Source: Streptococcus hyointestinalis
GTDB lineage: Bacteria > Bacillota > Bacilli > Lactobacillales > Streptococcaceae
Reading direction: 5' to 3'
NCBI RefSeq assembly: GCF_011039275.1
Contig: NZ_JAAKGB010000001.1
Location: 1,550,001 to 1,614,000, forward strand
DNA length: 64,000 nucleotides
Below, piece by piece: positions 1-6,490 of this stretch. A model generated the notes under the pieces. The model did no database searches, was not told the DNA's origin, and saw only the letters and a list, made by a program, of their open reading frames with translations. Made by a program: the position numbers and the translations under genes. Each line of letters opens with the position of its first letter. Positions within the stretch are counted from its first letter, which is position 1.

Positions 1-2
1 GT

Positions 3-209
3 ATGACTACGAAGGCAACCAAAAATTATTGTTTGAAATTGATTGATGAGCTAGGCGGATGCTACTACACCATCGAAAAATGCGATTATCAAAAGATGAG
101 AAAGATAGCGTCTGCATGGCGTAAAAAACGGACGGTTATCAGTGAGAATGGCGAAATTAGCGTTTTGAGAGCTACTACAGGCGAGGAGCTGTGGATATTT
201 GAGACATAA
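3..209 (+). CDS. Small hypothetical phage protein (possibly cut by window edge)
   Basis: A 68-residue basic protein with an ATG at position 3; the gene could start further upstream, beyond the window. I do not recognise a family. It is rich in Lys/Arg in its middle (KKRT) and has two cysteines near residues 10 and 20. It reads on the + strand, opposite to the following cassette, and its stop overlaps the next + strand gene by 11 bp, which suggests coupled translation. It may be the end of a + strand operon lying to the left. Function unknown. Confidence 0.55.
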   Translation: MTTKATKNYCLKLIDELGGCYYTIEKCDYQKMRKIASAWRKKRTVISENGEISVLRATTGEELWIFET

Positions 210-531
210 AATCCCTAAAATTTCAAACGCCTTTACAAAGACCATGTACGAGGATATAGACCGTTTTGTCAAGTTAGATAGAAAAGCCTATGAAACACTT
301 TTCAAACCTGTGGATGAAAGCGGTCATACTATTTTTTACTACAGAGATAAGCAATATCAAATTCTTAGTCGTTATCTCCCACCAAAAGGGGCGAAAAGAC
401 CTGAAAAATGGCAAAGTCACTTGAAAGAAGCTATGTTTGCTAGGTGTGTAGACCCCAACATCACCAAGCAAGATATAAATTACTTTTCAAACAGAGACCA
501 CCGCCTAGAAGACAAAAGGCGAAAAAGATAG
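199..531 (+). CDS. Small hypothetical phage protein
   Basis: A 110-residue basic protein that I do not recognise, ending in a strongly positive tail (DKRRKR). It opens with TTG at 199, with GAGGAG about 10 bases upstream. An internal ATG at 244 is possible but has no good ribosome binding site. It overlaps the preceding gene by 11 bp. It is followed by a promoter and a terminator rather than another gene, so it ends this + strand unit. Its charge and helix content would fit a nucleic-acid-binding role, but that is only a guess. Confidence 0.55.
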   Translation: MRHKIPKISNAFTKTMYEDIDRFVKLDRKAYETLFKPVDESGHTIFYYRDKQYQILSRYLPPKGAKRPEKWQSHLKEAMFARCVDPNITKQDINYFSNRDHRLEDKRRKR

Positions 532-541
532 AGCGTTAATG

Positions 542-570
542 TTCTGAAATACCTCGACATATGGTATAAT
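542..570 (+). promoter_or_regulatory. Strong extended -10 promoter with no ORF behind it
   Basis: TTCTGA at 542-547, 17 bases of spacing, then TATAAT at 565-570 preceded by TGG (extended -10). Predicted start near 577. The only reading frame immediately downstream is 11 codons without a Shine-Dalgarno site, so the product is more likely an RNA. Confidence 0.6.
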
Positions 571-576
571 AAGAGT

Positions 577-712
577 ATGAAGTGTGATGACTTCAACATT
601 TTCCTAATTTAGTGTTTTTGGGGGCATAATCACTAAATATTTTTCATTTTTTCTTTTTCATATAAATCTCTAATCTCAAAGAAAAAGATAGCTTGACTAG
701 CTATCTTTTTTT
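577..712 (+). ncRNA. Candidate phage small RNA, about 135 nt
   Basis: The transcript predicted from the promoter at 542-570 contains a hairpin at 578-595 (TGAAGT/ACTTCA). A second stem, TTTAGTG (608-614) with CACTAAA (631-637), encloses a loop containing five consecutive G. The transcript ends at a strong terminator (stem AAGATAGCT/AGCTATCTT, 685-707, then T-run). No convincing coding sequence lies inside. It could instead be an untranslated relic of a gene start. Function unknown. Confidence 0.4.
685..712 (+). terminator. Rho-independent terminator
   Basis: Nine-base-pair stem AAGATAGCT/AGCTATCTT with loop TGACT, followed by seven T. It ends the + strand unit (genes 3-531 and/or the small RNA). 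An A-run on the left makes it potentially bidirectional. Confidence 0.85.
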
Positions 713-732
713 GATTTTTCGTGCTGTTAGTT

Positions 733-759
733 AAAAGAGGTCGAAAACGACCCCTTTTT
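733..759 (-). terminator. Terminator of the cysteine-rich cassette
   Basis: Stem with GGTCG/CGACC core and flanking AAAAG/CTTTT, loop of four; on the minus strand it ends in a T-run just after the stop codon at 761. It closes the 761-4712 operon. Confidence 0.85.
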
Positions 760-760
760 C

Positions 761-1675
761 TTATTCTGCTTTTGTGACCGCTTTCGTTGTGTCAATCATA
801 CCAGCACTTGCACCGTCATCGCAACAATCACAAGGAGTAGTTGACTTGTCAGGCATTTTTAGACAATCCGGGAGCTCTATACTAGACATCATAGGGGTAT
901 AGACCAATTTGAACTGGTGCATACGGAAGATACCACCGCTGTTATTGTCAGAAAGCAAGCGGATTTTGATATGCTCGCCTTTTTTCAGCGTGATAGTGTC
1001 GTACATCTCCATAGCGCCGTCAGAAAGCCCCGTCATTTGCCAGTGCACAGAGCGCTCTTTTGCCATATCCTCTGAATAGGTCTCATCACTGGTATAGACC
1101 GCCATCTCCATAGTGTTATCCGCTTTAGGGTTAAGAGACGTTCCGTCAGCACACCAGCGAATATCCACCTTGTAGTCTTGGTCTGCTGCTGTTGTTCGCT
1201 TATCGTCACTTTCATTTTCAACAATCCCTGTAGTAGAGTCCATGAAAATCTCTAAATCATACTCTTGACTAATATCATGGTAAAAATCAGAGTCAGAGAC
1301 CTTGCTGTTGCGGAGATACTGTACTTTAGGCTCACCTAGCTTAAATTGCCCTAGGTAGCCTGTTATGCACTCCATAAGCCCCCATAGACCACAGAGATTC
1401 TCGATATAGTGGTCGTTTTGGCAAGCCTGTTTAGAGAGAAAACGAGCAATAAAGTCTTGGTCTAGGCAATTGTACTGGTTAGCCATACAAGCCAGTCTGC
1501 CAACGCCTGTATCATTTTCTTCTTTCAAGGCGTGACAATCCCCTGCTAGAATGTCATCGCACTCACAATCATTATACCAACACTTACTATCCGAGTCATC
1601 GGGAAATTTGTAGTAGTCGCTTGTCTTGTCTTTTTCCACGGATGCGCTTTGAATTTCAGTTACTTCTTCTGCCAT
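761..1675 (-). CDS. Cysteine-rich protein E, jelly-roll-like C-terminal half
   Basis: 304 residues, no signal peptide. The first ~110 residues carry the cysteine-rich domain shared with genes A and B (motif NDCECD, then spaced single Cys and a Leu/Trp-rich segment). Residues ~120-265 alternate hydrophobic strands and include a stretch near 235-262 typical of jelly-roll carbohydrate-binding or TNF-like folds (ITLKKGEHIKIRL). A second Cys cluster (CDCCDD) lies near the C-terminus. The ATG follows GAGGAGGGCTAA and directly abuts the stop of the upstream gene. It is last in a five-gene operon. I recognise no named family; a virion-surface or host-surface binding role is inference. Confidence 0.8.
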   Translation of the reverse strand: MAEEVTEIQSASVEKDKTSDYYKFPDDSDSKCWYNDCECDDILAGDCHALKEENDTGVGRLACMANQYNCLDQDFIARFLSKQACQNDHYIENLCGLWGLMECITGYLGQFKLGEPKVQYLRNSKVSDSDFYHDISQEYDLEIFMDSTTGIVENESDDKRTTAADQDYKVDIRWCADGTSLNPKADNTMEMAVYTSDETYSEDMAKERSVHWQMTGLSDGAMEMYDTITLKKGEHIKIRLLSDNNSGGIFRMHQFKLVYTPMMSSIELPDCLKMPDKSTTPCDCCDDGASAGMIDTTKAVTKAE

Positions 1676-1825
1676 TTAGCCCTCCTCTGTTATACTTGGG
1701 TCAAAAACATCGCTTGAGCCATCGCTATAAAACCGTCTAAACGTGCCGTCATCTAGCTTTACCACAGCGACTAGTTCTATCTCATTACAGCAATCACCAC
1801 ACGCATTACAGCTTAATTTAGTCAT
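1676..1825 (-). CDS. Cysteine-rich small protein D
   Basis: A 49-residue ORF that most gene callers could miss. It opens MTKLSCNACGDCCNE, a dense cysteine cluster (CxxCGDCC), followed by a short strand-like segment and an acidic tail. The start has GAGGAGTAG six to eight bases upstream and the stop codon touches the ATG of gene E, so translation is probably coupled. The CxxCxxCC pattern suggests metal binding or disulfide bonding with the larger Cys-rich partners. No family is recognised. Confidence 0.7.
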   Translation of the reverse strand: MTKLSCNACGDCCNEIELVAVVKLDDGTFRRFYSDGSSDVFDPSITEEG

Positions 1826-1828
1826 TTT

Positions 1829-2038
1829 CTACTCCTCTTCATCAATGATGACATCCCTTGTTACTGTCGATGCCCCGCCGGCACTGATGTTTGTTGATGT
1901 GCCTTTGTTGTCATCACCGCAACAACAATTTTTGCATTCTACCACTTTTGGAACTGGTGGGATATTATCACTAGCTTTTAGGTCTCTGAGGTATTTCACC
2001 TCACAACGTCTATCTTTTTCAGGTAATGTGTACACCAT
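1829..2038 (-). CDS. Cysteine-rich small protein C
   Basis: 69 residues with a central CKNCCC motif followed by a Gly/Thr/Ser-rich stretch and an acidic end (DEEE). The start is supported by AAAAGGAGTG upstream. It lies between genes B and D of the operon with spacings of 15 bp or less. The shared Cys-cluster theme with its neighbours, despite its small size, argues that the products act together. No known family; a redox, metal or assembly role cannot be told from sequence. Confidence 0.75.
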   Translation of the reverse strand: MVYTLPEKDRRCEVKYLRDLKASDNIPPVPKVVECKNCCCGDDNKGTSTNISAGGASTVTRDVIIDEEE

Positions 2039-2053
2039 TTATGCACTCCTTTT

Positions 2054-2929
2054 CTATTTTGGACAATCAATCGGACAAGGACTTGTAAAGTCTGGAATTT
2101 TATCGTTATTATTATCATACTTGGCGTAAGCCGTTCCATAGGTAGGGTCTAGCTGCCATGTATCCGCAATGTTGAATAGGGCAATGTCGCCAGTTGAGGC
2201 TTTTGGATGCAAAGTTACCACCTTGCCCACTGTCACGGTCTTATTAACGTTCTGATTCCATGTACTGTATGGGTTATAGGTCTGATTGACAATTTTAGTG
2301 CCGTCTATCTTAGAAATAGAGATATTAGCGCTAGATGAGCCTGCACGTTTAGCTTTATAGGACAGGGTAGTAATGGTATAGGACTTGATATTAACTGTCA
2401 CTGTGCCGTCTTTATTAGCGGTATAGTCAGCGTCCACCTTACCGTTAATCTCACCGACACCTACCTCTGCCCCTGAAAAGACCATGTTCCATACAAACTT
2501 AAAGGTCTTGTCTTTCTGATTGACACTAGATTTCATGTAAGTAACCCCACCAGTTGACGAACCGCCACCACTAGTCCGACTTGCTAGACCAAAGGCAACA
2601 TTATCAATCATCGCTGCGATAATGGACTCTTGCAGGTCATCTATGCGCTTATTAAGACAGGCTAGCGTCTGGCATAAGCGCTTGAGTTCCGAGGTCAAAA
2701 AACAGATTTGGGCGATGATGTTTTTAAATAAACACCAAAACTGATACAGAACTTTCGCCATTTTCTTTGGCAAGGTCGTATAATCTTCTGTGGTTTGGAT
2801 ACTATTTAGAGCACATAGAATATGCTCATCGTTTGCATCCATAAGAGCCGTACAATTATCGTAACCAGGCTCTATCTTCTCACAAGCACAGTCTACACAG
2901 TCTCTGCTTGTTGCTTTTTTATTAGCCAT
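2054..2929 (-). CDS. Cysteine-rich protein B, beta-sandwich C-terminal half
   Basis: 291 residues from ATG at 2929 (AGGAGGAAGTCGCA upstream); a longer frame exists but lacks a ribosome site. Residues ~1-110 form the cassette's shared domain: CVDCACE, then single Cys, then a hydrophobic helical segment (FWCLFKNIIAQICFL) ending in CLNKRIDDLQ, which closely parallels CLQNRIKALE in gene A. After a Gly/Ser linker comes a ~150-residue Ser/Thr/Asn-rich beta domain and a terminal CPIDCPK. The start overlaps the stop of gene A (ATGGCTAA). Family unknown; a surface-exposed structural or adhesive role is inference. Confidence 0.8.
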   Translation of the reverse strand: MANKKATSRDCVDCACEKIEPGYDNCTALMDANDEHILCALNSIQTTEDYTTLPKKMAKVLYQFWCLFKNIIAQICFLTSELKRLCQTLACLNKRIDDLQESIIAAMIDNVAFGLASRTSGGGSSTGGVTYMKSSVNQKDKTFKFVWNMVFSGAEVGVGEINGKVDADYTANKDGTVTVNIKSYTITTLSYKAKRAGSSSANISISKIDGTKIVNQTYNPYSTWNQNVNKTVTVGKVVTLHPKASTGDIALFNIADTWQLDPTYGTAYAKYDNNNDKIPDFTSPCPIDCPK

Positions 2930-4712
2930 TGCGACTTCCTCCTGATGATGTAGAAATACTTGTTGAAACAGATACACCCACTACGCTTGTTATAGGCTCA
3001 GCCATATCCTCTTTTAGCTTAGTATCACAATCGCTATGTATGACTTTGTAATACGCTTCTAAAGCCTTGATACGGTTTTGCAAGCACTCGGCATTATCCC
3101 ACATTTGAGAGAGCTTATCTGTTAGCCAGCAAACCGCTGTGATGATTTTTCCAATCATGCAATGCAATCTAAAGAGAACTTGCCAAGCCATAATTGGAAT
3201 GTCACAGCGAGGAGTTATAGCGACACCGGCACGCATATTCTTGAAAACATCCGCCTCCTCATGGAGCTTGTCGCACATATTCCACCCTGCTTCAAATTCT
3301 TGACAGTTACAGTCTACACAACACTTACAGTAAGTCGTCATGATAGGCGGTATCATGAGCTTGCCAGGCGTTTCTCCTTGTTGGCTGAGAAGCGCCAATG
3401 CTGCCTTGATTTGATTCACTACCACTGTTGGGTCAAAGTTTTCATCATAGTAGACCCACTGACAATCTTTTGAGGCTATCACAAGAGGATTTTCCATAAC
3501 CTCTGCCAACTCTGCACTTTCATAAGGCGTAGCCACAGGACTACCGCCGTCATAGCAGACATTGCACTTGAGATAAGGCTCGTGGTATACAATAATAGCA
3601 GGCTCTACAACTACTTTTTGAGGTGCTGTAGGCTCTGTTGGGTAATGAGGCTCAATAGGCGCTGTTGGTATGCTAGGTGGCAATTCATTAAAGGGAGTAG
3701 GTTCTGTCGGTCTTGTCGGCTCTACAGGTTTCGTTGGTCTGATAACCTGTTGCCTTGTAAAGATGTTTTGGTGTCGCTGAGCTGGCTCATCTCCACGCAC
3801 TTCAAACTTTAAGTGAGTGAAATTATTAGGCAGGGTGAAAGTCTTGCTCCACTTGATTGTAGATAAGTGCCAATTAGCCCCATAAGCGAGACCTTGGGTG
3901 CTGGCATGCTTAGCGACAAGAATATTCCGCTCAATCGTTCCCCAGCTCGCTTGATTGTCTATGGAGTAGTAAACATCCACATACCAGTCGTAGGTAAAGT
4001 TACCTCGCACATACTTCTGATTAAGAATAGCCTGTCCGCTTGCATTAGACCCATAGCCAACTAAAGATAACTCGATATTAACAGACGTACCTGCATCGTT
4101 AAGCGAGTTGAATTTAACACCGTTACCAAAACCAGCATTTTTAGCAGAGGTTAGGTTGAGTCCATACATGCTACCATTAGGACTACCACCCATGGTGACG
4201 TTGTTATAAGGACCGCTTTTAGCGTACGTTCCCCATGCTTCTAGCCAGCCGTTCGAGGTATTTCCTCCTTGCCAGCTGTTGTATTCATCTAATTTTTTCT
4301 GATACTCTACATAAGCTGCTTGATAGGCTGCTAAATCACTATCGTATTGCTGCTTTGCTGCGTCGTAGGCTGCTTTTTTGCTGTCATAACTAGCTCTGTT
4401 GGCTTTGTAGACTTCTAAAGAAGCCTGATAAGACTGTAATTGACTAGCATACCTTGCTTTTAGACTATTGACCTTTTGAGTATAGTTTGCAAAGTCTCTT
4501 TGATAAGTTGCGAGTGCTTTTTGGTAGGCTGCTATTTTTGCGCTGTTTTCCTTAGCTTTCTCGACCGCTCGTTTCATCACTTCGATTTGTTGCAACTTGA
4601 ATTGTCGCTCTTCGTATGCGTCACAGACCAGCTCGTCACCACCACGGATAAATTTCACATAGTCAAGTTCTTGTGCCACCAACTCATCAAACTCTTTCAC
4701 ATACTGAGTCAT
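2922..4712 (-). CDS. Cysteine-rich protein A with tyrosine-heptad coiled coil
   Basis: 596 residues, no signal peptide, excellent Shine-Dalgarno (AAGGAGG). The layout is: residues ~45-145 a coiled coil with a tyrosine at nearly every seventh position, resembling the A-repeats of streptococcal antigen I/II adhesins; ~150-330 a beta-sandwich-like domain; ~333-385 a Pro-rich P-T-x-P-x-E-P repeat region, also like antigen I/II; then a CNVC motif. The C-terminal ~140 residues are the shared Cys-rich domain (CKCCVDCNCQ, later CLQNRIKALE). It heads the operon, directly after a terminator. It might be a phage appendage or adhesin-like protein; no exact family is recognised. Confidence 0.8.
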   Translation of the reverse strand: MTQYVKEFDELVAQELDYVKFIRGGDELVCDAYEERQFKLQQIEVMKRAVEKAKENSAKIAAYQKALATYQRDFANYTQKVNSLKARYASQLQSYQASLEVYKANRASYDSKKAAYDAAKQQYDSDLAAYQAAYVEYQKKLDEYNSWQGGNTSNGWLEAWGTYAKSGPYNNVTMGGSPNGSMYGLNLTSAKNAGFGNGVKFNSLNDAGTSVNIELSLVGYGSNASGQAILNQKYVRGNFTYDWYVDVYYSIDNQASWGTIERNILVAKHASTQGLAYGANWHLSTIKWSKTFTLPNNFTHLKFEVRGDEPAQRHQNIFTRQQVIRPTKPVEPTRPTEPTPFNELPPSIPTAPIEPHYPTEPTAPQKVVVEPAIIVYHEPYLKCNVCYDGGSPVATPYESAELAEVMENPLVIASKDCQWVYYDENFDPTVVVNQIKAALALLSQQGETPGKLMIPPIMTTYCKCCVDCNCQEFEAGWNMCDKLHEEADVFKNMRAGVAITPRCDIPIMAWQVLFRLHCMIGKIITAVCWLTDKLSQMWDNAECLQNRIKALEAYYKVIHSDCDTKLKEDMAEPITSVVGVSVSTSISTSSGGSRNG

Positions 4713-4743
4713 CGCTTACCTCCTTTCTGTCCTATTAGGGTAC

Positions 4744-4775
4744 TAAAAAAAGCGACTCATGGCATTAAGTCGCTT
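4744..4775 (-). terminator. Terminator between early operon and cysteine-rich cassette
   Basis: Stem AAGCGACT/AGTCGCTT (4768-4775 with 4750-4757), ten-base loop, then a seven-T run on the minus strand. It separates the early operon from the 761-4712 cassette, so the cassette needs its own promoter or antitermination. I see no strong promoter between the hairpin and gene A. Confidence 0.85.
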
Positions 4776-4790
4776 AATTCTTTTTGTTCT

Positions 4791-4877
4791 TCATTTTTTC
4801 CTGTCTAAATAAGCCAGCACCAGCACAGTGCCAGTAATCAGTAGCCCCAGAACAAGGCTCGCTGTGTTGTTAGTCAC
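4791..4877 (-). CDS. Single-pass membrane micropeptide
   Basis: A 28-residue peptide from GTG at 4877 (AGGAGG six bases upstream). It has a short polar N-terminus, one ~18-residue hydrophobic segment (LVLGLLITGTVLVLAYL) and a positive DRKK tail. The GTG overlaps the stop of the PGDYG-type gene upstream as GTGACTAA, indicating coupled translation. A longer frame from 4892 or 4973 is possible but lacks a ribosome site. It is the last gene of the early operon before the terminator. Function unknown. Confidence 0.55.
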   Translation of the reverse strand: MTNNTASLVLGLLITGTVLVLAYLDRKK

Positions 4878-5136
4878 TCTGTACCTCCTCATAAGTTTTC
4901 TCAAAAATGTCTGGTTTGCAAGAGGAAAACTCACCTTTAACACCCTTGATGATATAATCTCCAATTTCAGCAATCACAGTACCTTTTCGTGCCACAATAG
5001 ATATTCTGTTCGTTTCAGGGAGCAGATAGAACCCATACCTATTCTTAGACCCATTAAAGAACTTTTTCAATTCCTCAACATTCTCCCCAGTCCATTGAAC
5101 AGCTTCAACTGGTTTCTTGCGGTATGTTTTAATCAT
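4870..5136 (-). CDS. PGDYG-type phage protein, copy 1
   Basis: 88 residues from ATG at 5136 (GAGGAGGCGGAAG upstream). The start IKTYRKKPVEAVQWTG and the motif GDYIIKGVKGEF mark the small PGDYG-like family common in Firmicute phages. A second, clearly homologous copy lies at 8961-9212 (same KKPVE start, same GDYIIKGV core and CKPDIFE ending). The biochemical role of the family is not known to me. It overlaps the start of the next small gene and the end of the DUF1642 gene. Confidence 0.75.
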   Translation of the reverse strand: MIKTYRKKPVEAVQWTGENVEELKKFFNGSKNRYGFYLLPETNRISIVARKGTVIAEIGDYIIKGVKGEFSSCKPDIFEKTYEEVQSD

Positions 5137-5665
5137 CTTCCGCCTCCTCAACTTCAAACATTTCGTTATCAAACACACCACCAAAGCCTGCATCGATTAG
5201 TTCTTGTTTGGTGAATAAATGTTTCCCATCTTCTTCATCAAAAGGATTAGGTAACGTAAAAATAAAAGAGTCACCTTGTTTAACCAGAATCTGATTTGTA
5301 TGCTTAGGTATAACCATATACCTCTTCTCCTTATCAACCTCATAGCCATCTAGCCATGCACGAGCAAAAGTGTCGCTATTTTCTTGAACCCAATCATCAA
5401 TTTCATTTATGTCATCGTCAAGGCTATAAATATTTAAGGCGTCATACAATGTCATGTCGTTTTCTTTAAGACTTACAATTATATCCGCTATAAACTGAGG
5501 TATTTTCACTTTTTTGTTTATATCCATTTGTGCTATAGTTGCTTGATATTGAATCGCTTTTCCAAGCAAACCAAAATCAAGAGTACATAAAGACTCACTT
5601 AGCTCCTTCACAGTTGCCTTCAACAACACCTCATCCCCGACTTTATATTTTAGTTCCTCACTCAT
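5129..5665 (-). CDS. DUF1642 family phage protein
   Basis: 178 residues, ATG at 5665 with AGGAGG seven bases upstream. The C-terminal part with FARAWLDGYEV-KEKRY is the hallmark of DUF1642 proteins, found in early regions of streptococcal and lactococcal phages. Its function is unknown. The N-terminal ~80 residues contain a separate segment (KVGDEVLLKATV), perhaps a small SH3-like barrel. It overlaps both neighbours by a few bases. Confidence 0.8.
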   Translation of the reverse strand: MSEELKYKVGDEVLLKATVKELSESLCTLDFGLLGKAIQYQATIAQMDINKKVKIPQFIADIIVSLKENDMTLYDALNIYSLDDDINEIDDWVQENSDTFARAWLDGYEVDKEKRYMVIPKHTNQILVKQGDSFIFTLPNPFDEEDGKHLFTKQELIDAGFGGVFDNEMFEVEEAEDD

Positions 5666-6135
5666 CACTTATCCTCCTGAATCTCTTCTAACTGTTCAAC
5701 CAGCTTCACATAAGCTTCATAGCACTTGCCAGATAATTCGCTATCTGCATAAGCTTTCTCTATCAGCTCTTGACCTGTACCGTAGAAACAACCGACTTTC
5801 CACATTTTGTTTGATTTAGTGTAAGTAAAGTAGCGACCGCTTGACCAGTTGTTTTTGAAAACTATATAGTCGTCATCTGACTTGACCCTTGCATCGCCAT
5901 AGACCTCTGCATCGCCAAAGACCTCTGCATTGTCACAGACCCTTGCATTGTCAAAGACCCTAGCATTGTCATAAACCCACGCATTGCCATAGTGGCTTAG
6001 ATTGTTTTCGCTCTCAATATAGCCACCTAAATCGCCTTTTTCAACATTGCCAAAATCTCGTAATGCTTTAATACGATATAGTGTACGTCCTGACATAATT
6101 TTTGTGTCATCTTTTAGTAGTTCGTATTTTTTCAT
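5665..6135 (-). CDS. Hexapeptide-repeat (left-handed beta-helix) phage protein
   Basis: 156 residues. Residues ~40-85 hold tandem six-residue repeats of the type (Y/F)(D/G)(N/D)A(R/E)V, the signature of left-handed beta-helix proteins; a similar architecture occurs in phage proteins often misnamed hexapeptide transferases. No acyltransferase catalytic His is evident, so enzymatic activity is doubtful. The N-terminus (MKKYELLKDD...GRTLYRIKALRDF) is typical of these phage proteins. A good ribosome site (GAGGTG) precedes the ATG. The structured non-coding region 6159-6487 lies immediately upstream. Confidence 0.75.
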   Translation of the reverse strand: MKKYELLKDDTKIMSGRTLYRIKALRDFGNVEKGDLGGYIESENNLSHYGNAWVYDNARVFDNARVCDNAEVFGDAEVYGDARVKSDDDYIVFKNNWSSGRYFTYTKSNKMWKVGCFYGTGQELIEKAYADSELSGKCYEAYVKLVEQLEEIQEDK

Positions 6136-6158
6136 CAGTTTTCACCTCTTTTTTTAAT

Positions 6159-6487
6159 GGTTGCGCAACCTATACGCTGTGACCCTTTCACAAACCACAG
6201 CGCCCGCCGTCAGACTGTAAAAAATATAATTTAAGGAGCAAATCTAAAAATGGTATCGTTGAAAGATTTGTCTGACGGCAATAACCAGTGGACGAGTCGA
6301 ACGTCCATACACCAATCTGGCTACCAAAAAAATAAAATTGCTATAAGCCTGCTTAGCTTAGTCTTTGGCTGCTTTTAACGTGAATCCCAGCACGTATAGC
6401 CAGTAGCCGAATCGAACAGCTATAAACACCAGTCTGACTACACAATATCTTGGTTCTAGTTCGCTTTTAACGAGGTTCACGGCTCGT
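6159..6487 (-). ncRNA. Candidate structured RNA with two tRNA-like mini-helices
   Basis: This gene-free 355-bp stretch is dense in stems that favour the minus strand. Two units each have a 7-bp acceptor-like stem, a 10-12 nt linker, and a 5-bp T-arm with a 7-nt loop fitting the T-loop consensus (TTCGACT, TTCGATT): 6282-6323 and 6397-6440. Each is preceded on the minus strand by a 5-bp/8-nt hairpin (6378-6395, 6470-6487; ACGTG/CACGT versus ACGAG/CTCGT, a compensatory pair) followed by TAAAAGC. Further stems are 6206-6215 with 6270-6279 (10 bp), 6239-6245 with 6264-6270, 6175-6181 with 6196-6202, and the palindrome 6159-6170. G-U pairs occur only in the minus-strand reading. Promoter not identified. 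Confidence 0.6.
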
Positions 6488-6490
6488 AGT

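Noticed and set aside
4791..4973. 60-residue version of the membrane micropeptide
   Set aside because: The extra N-terminal part is the shadow of the PGDYG-type gene; the ribosome site supports the GTG at 4877.
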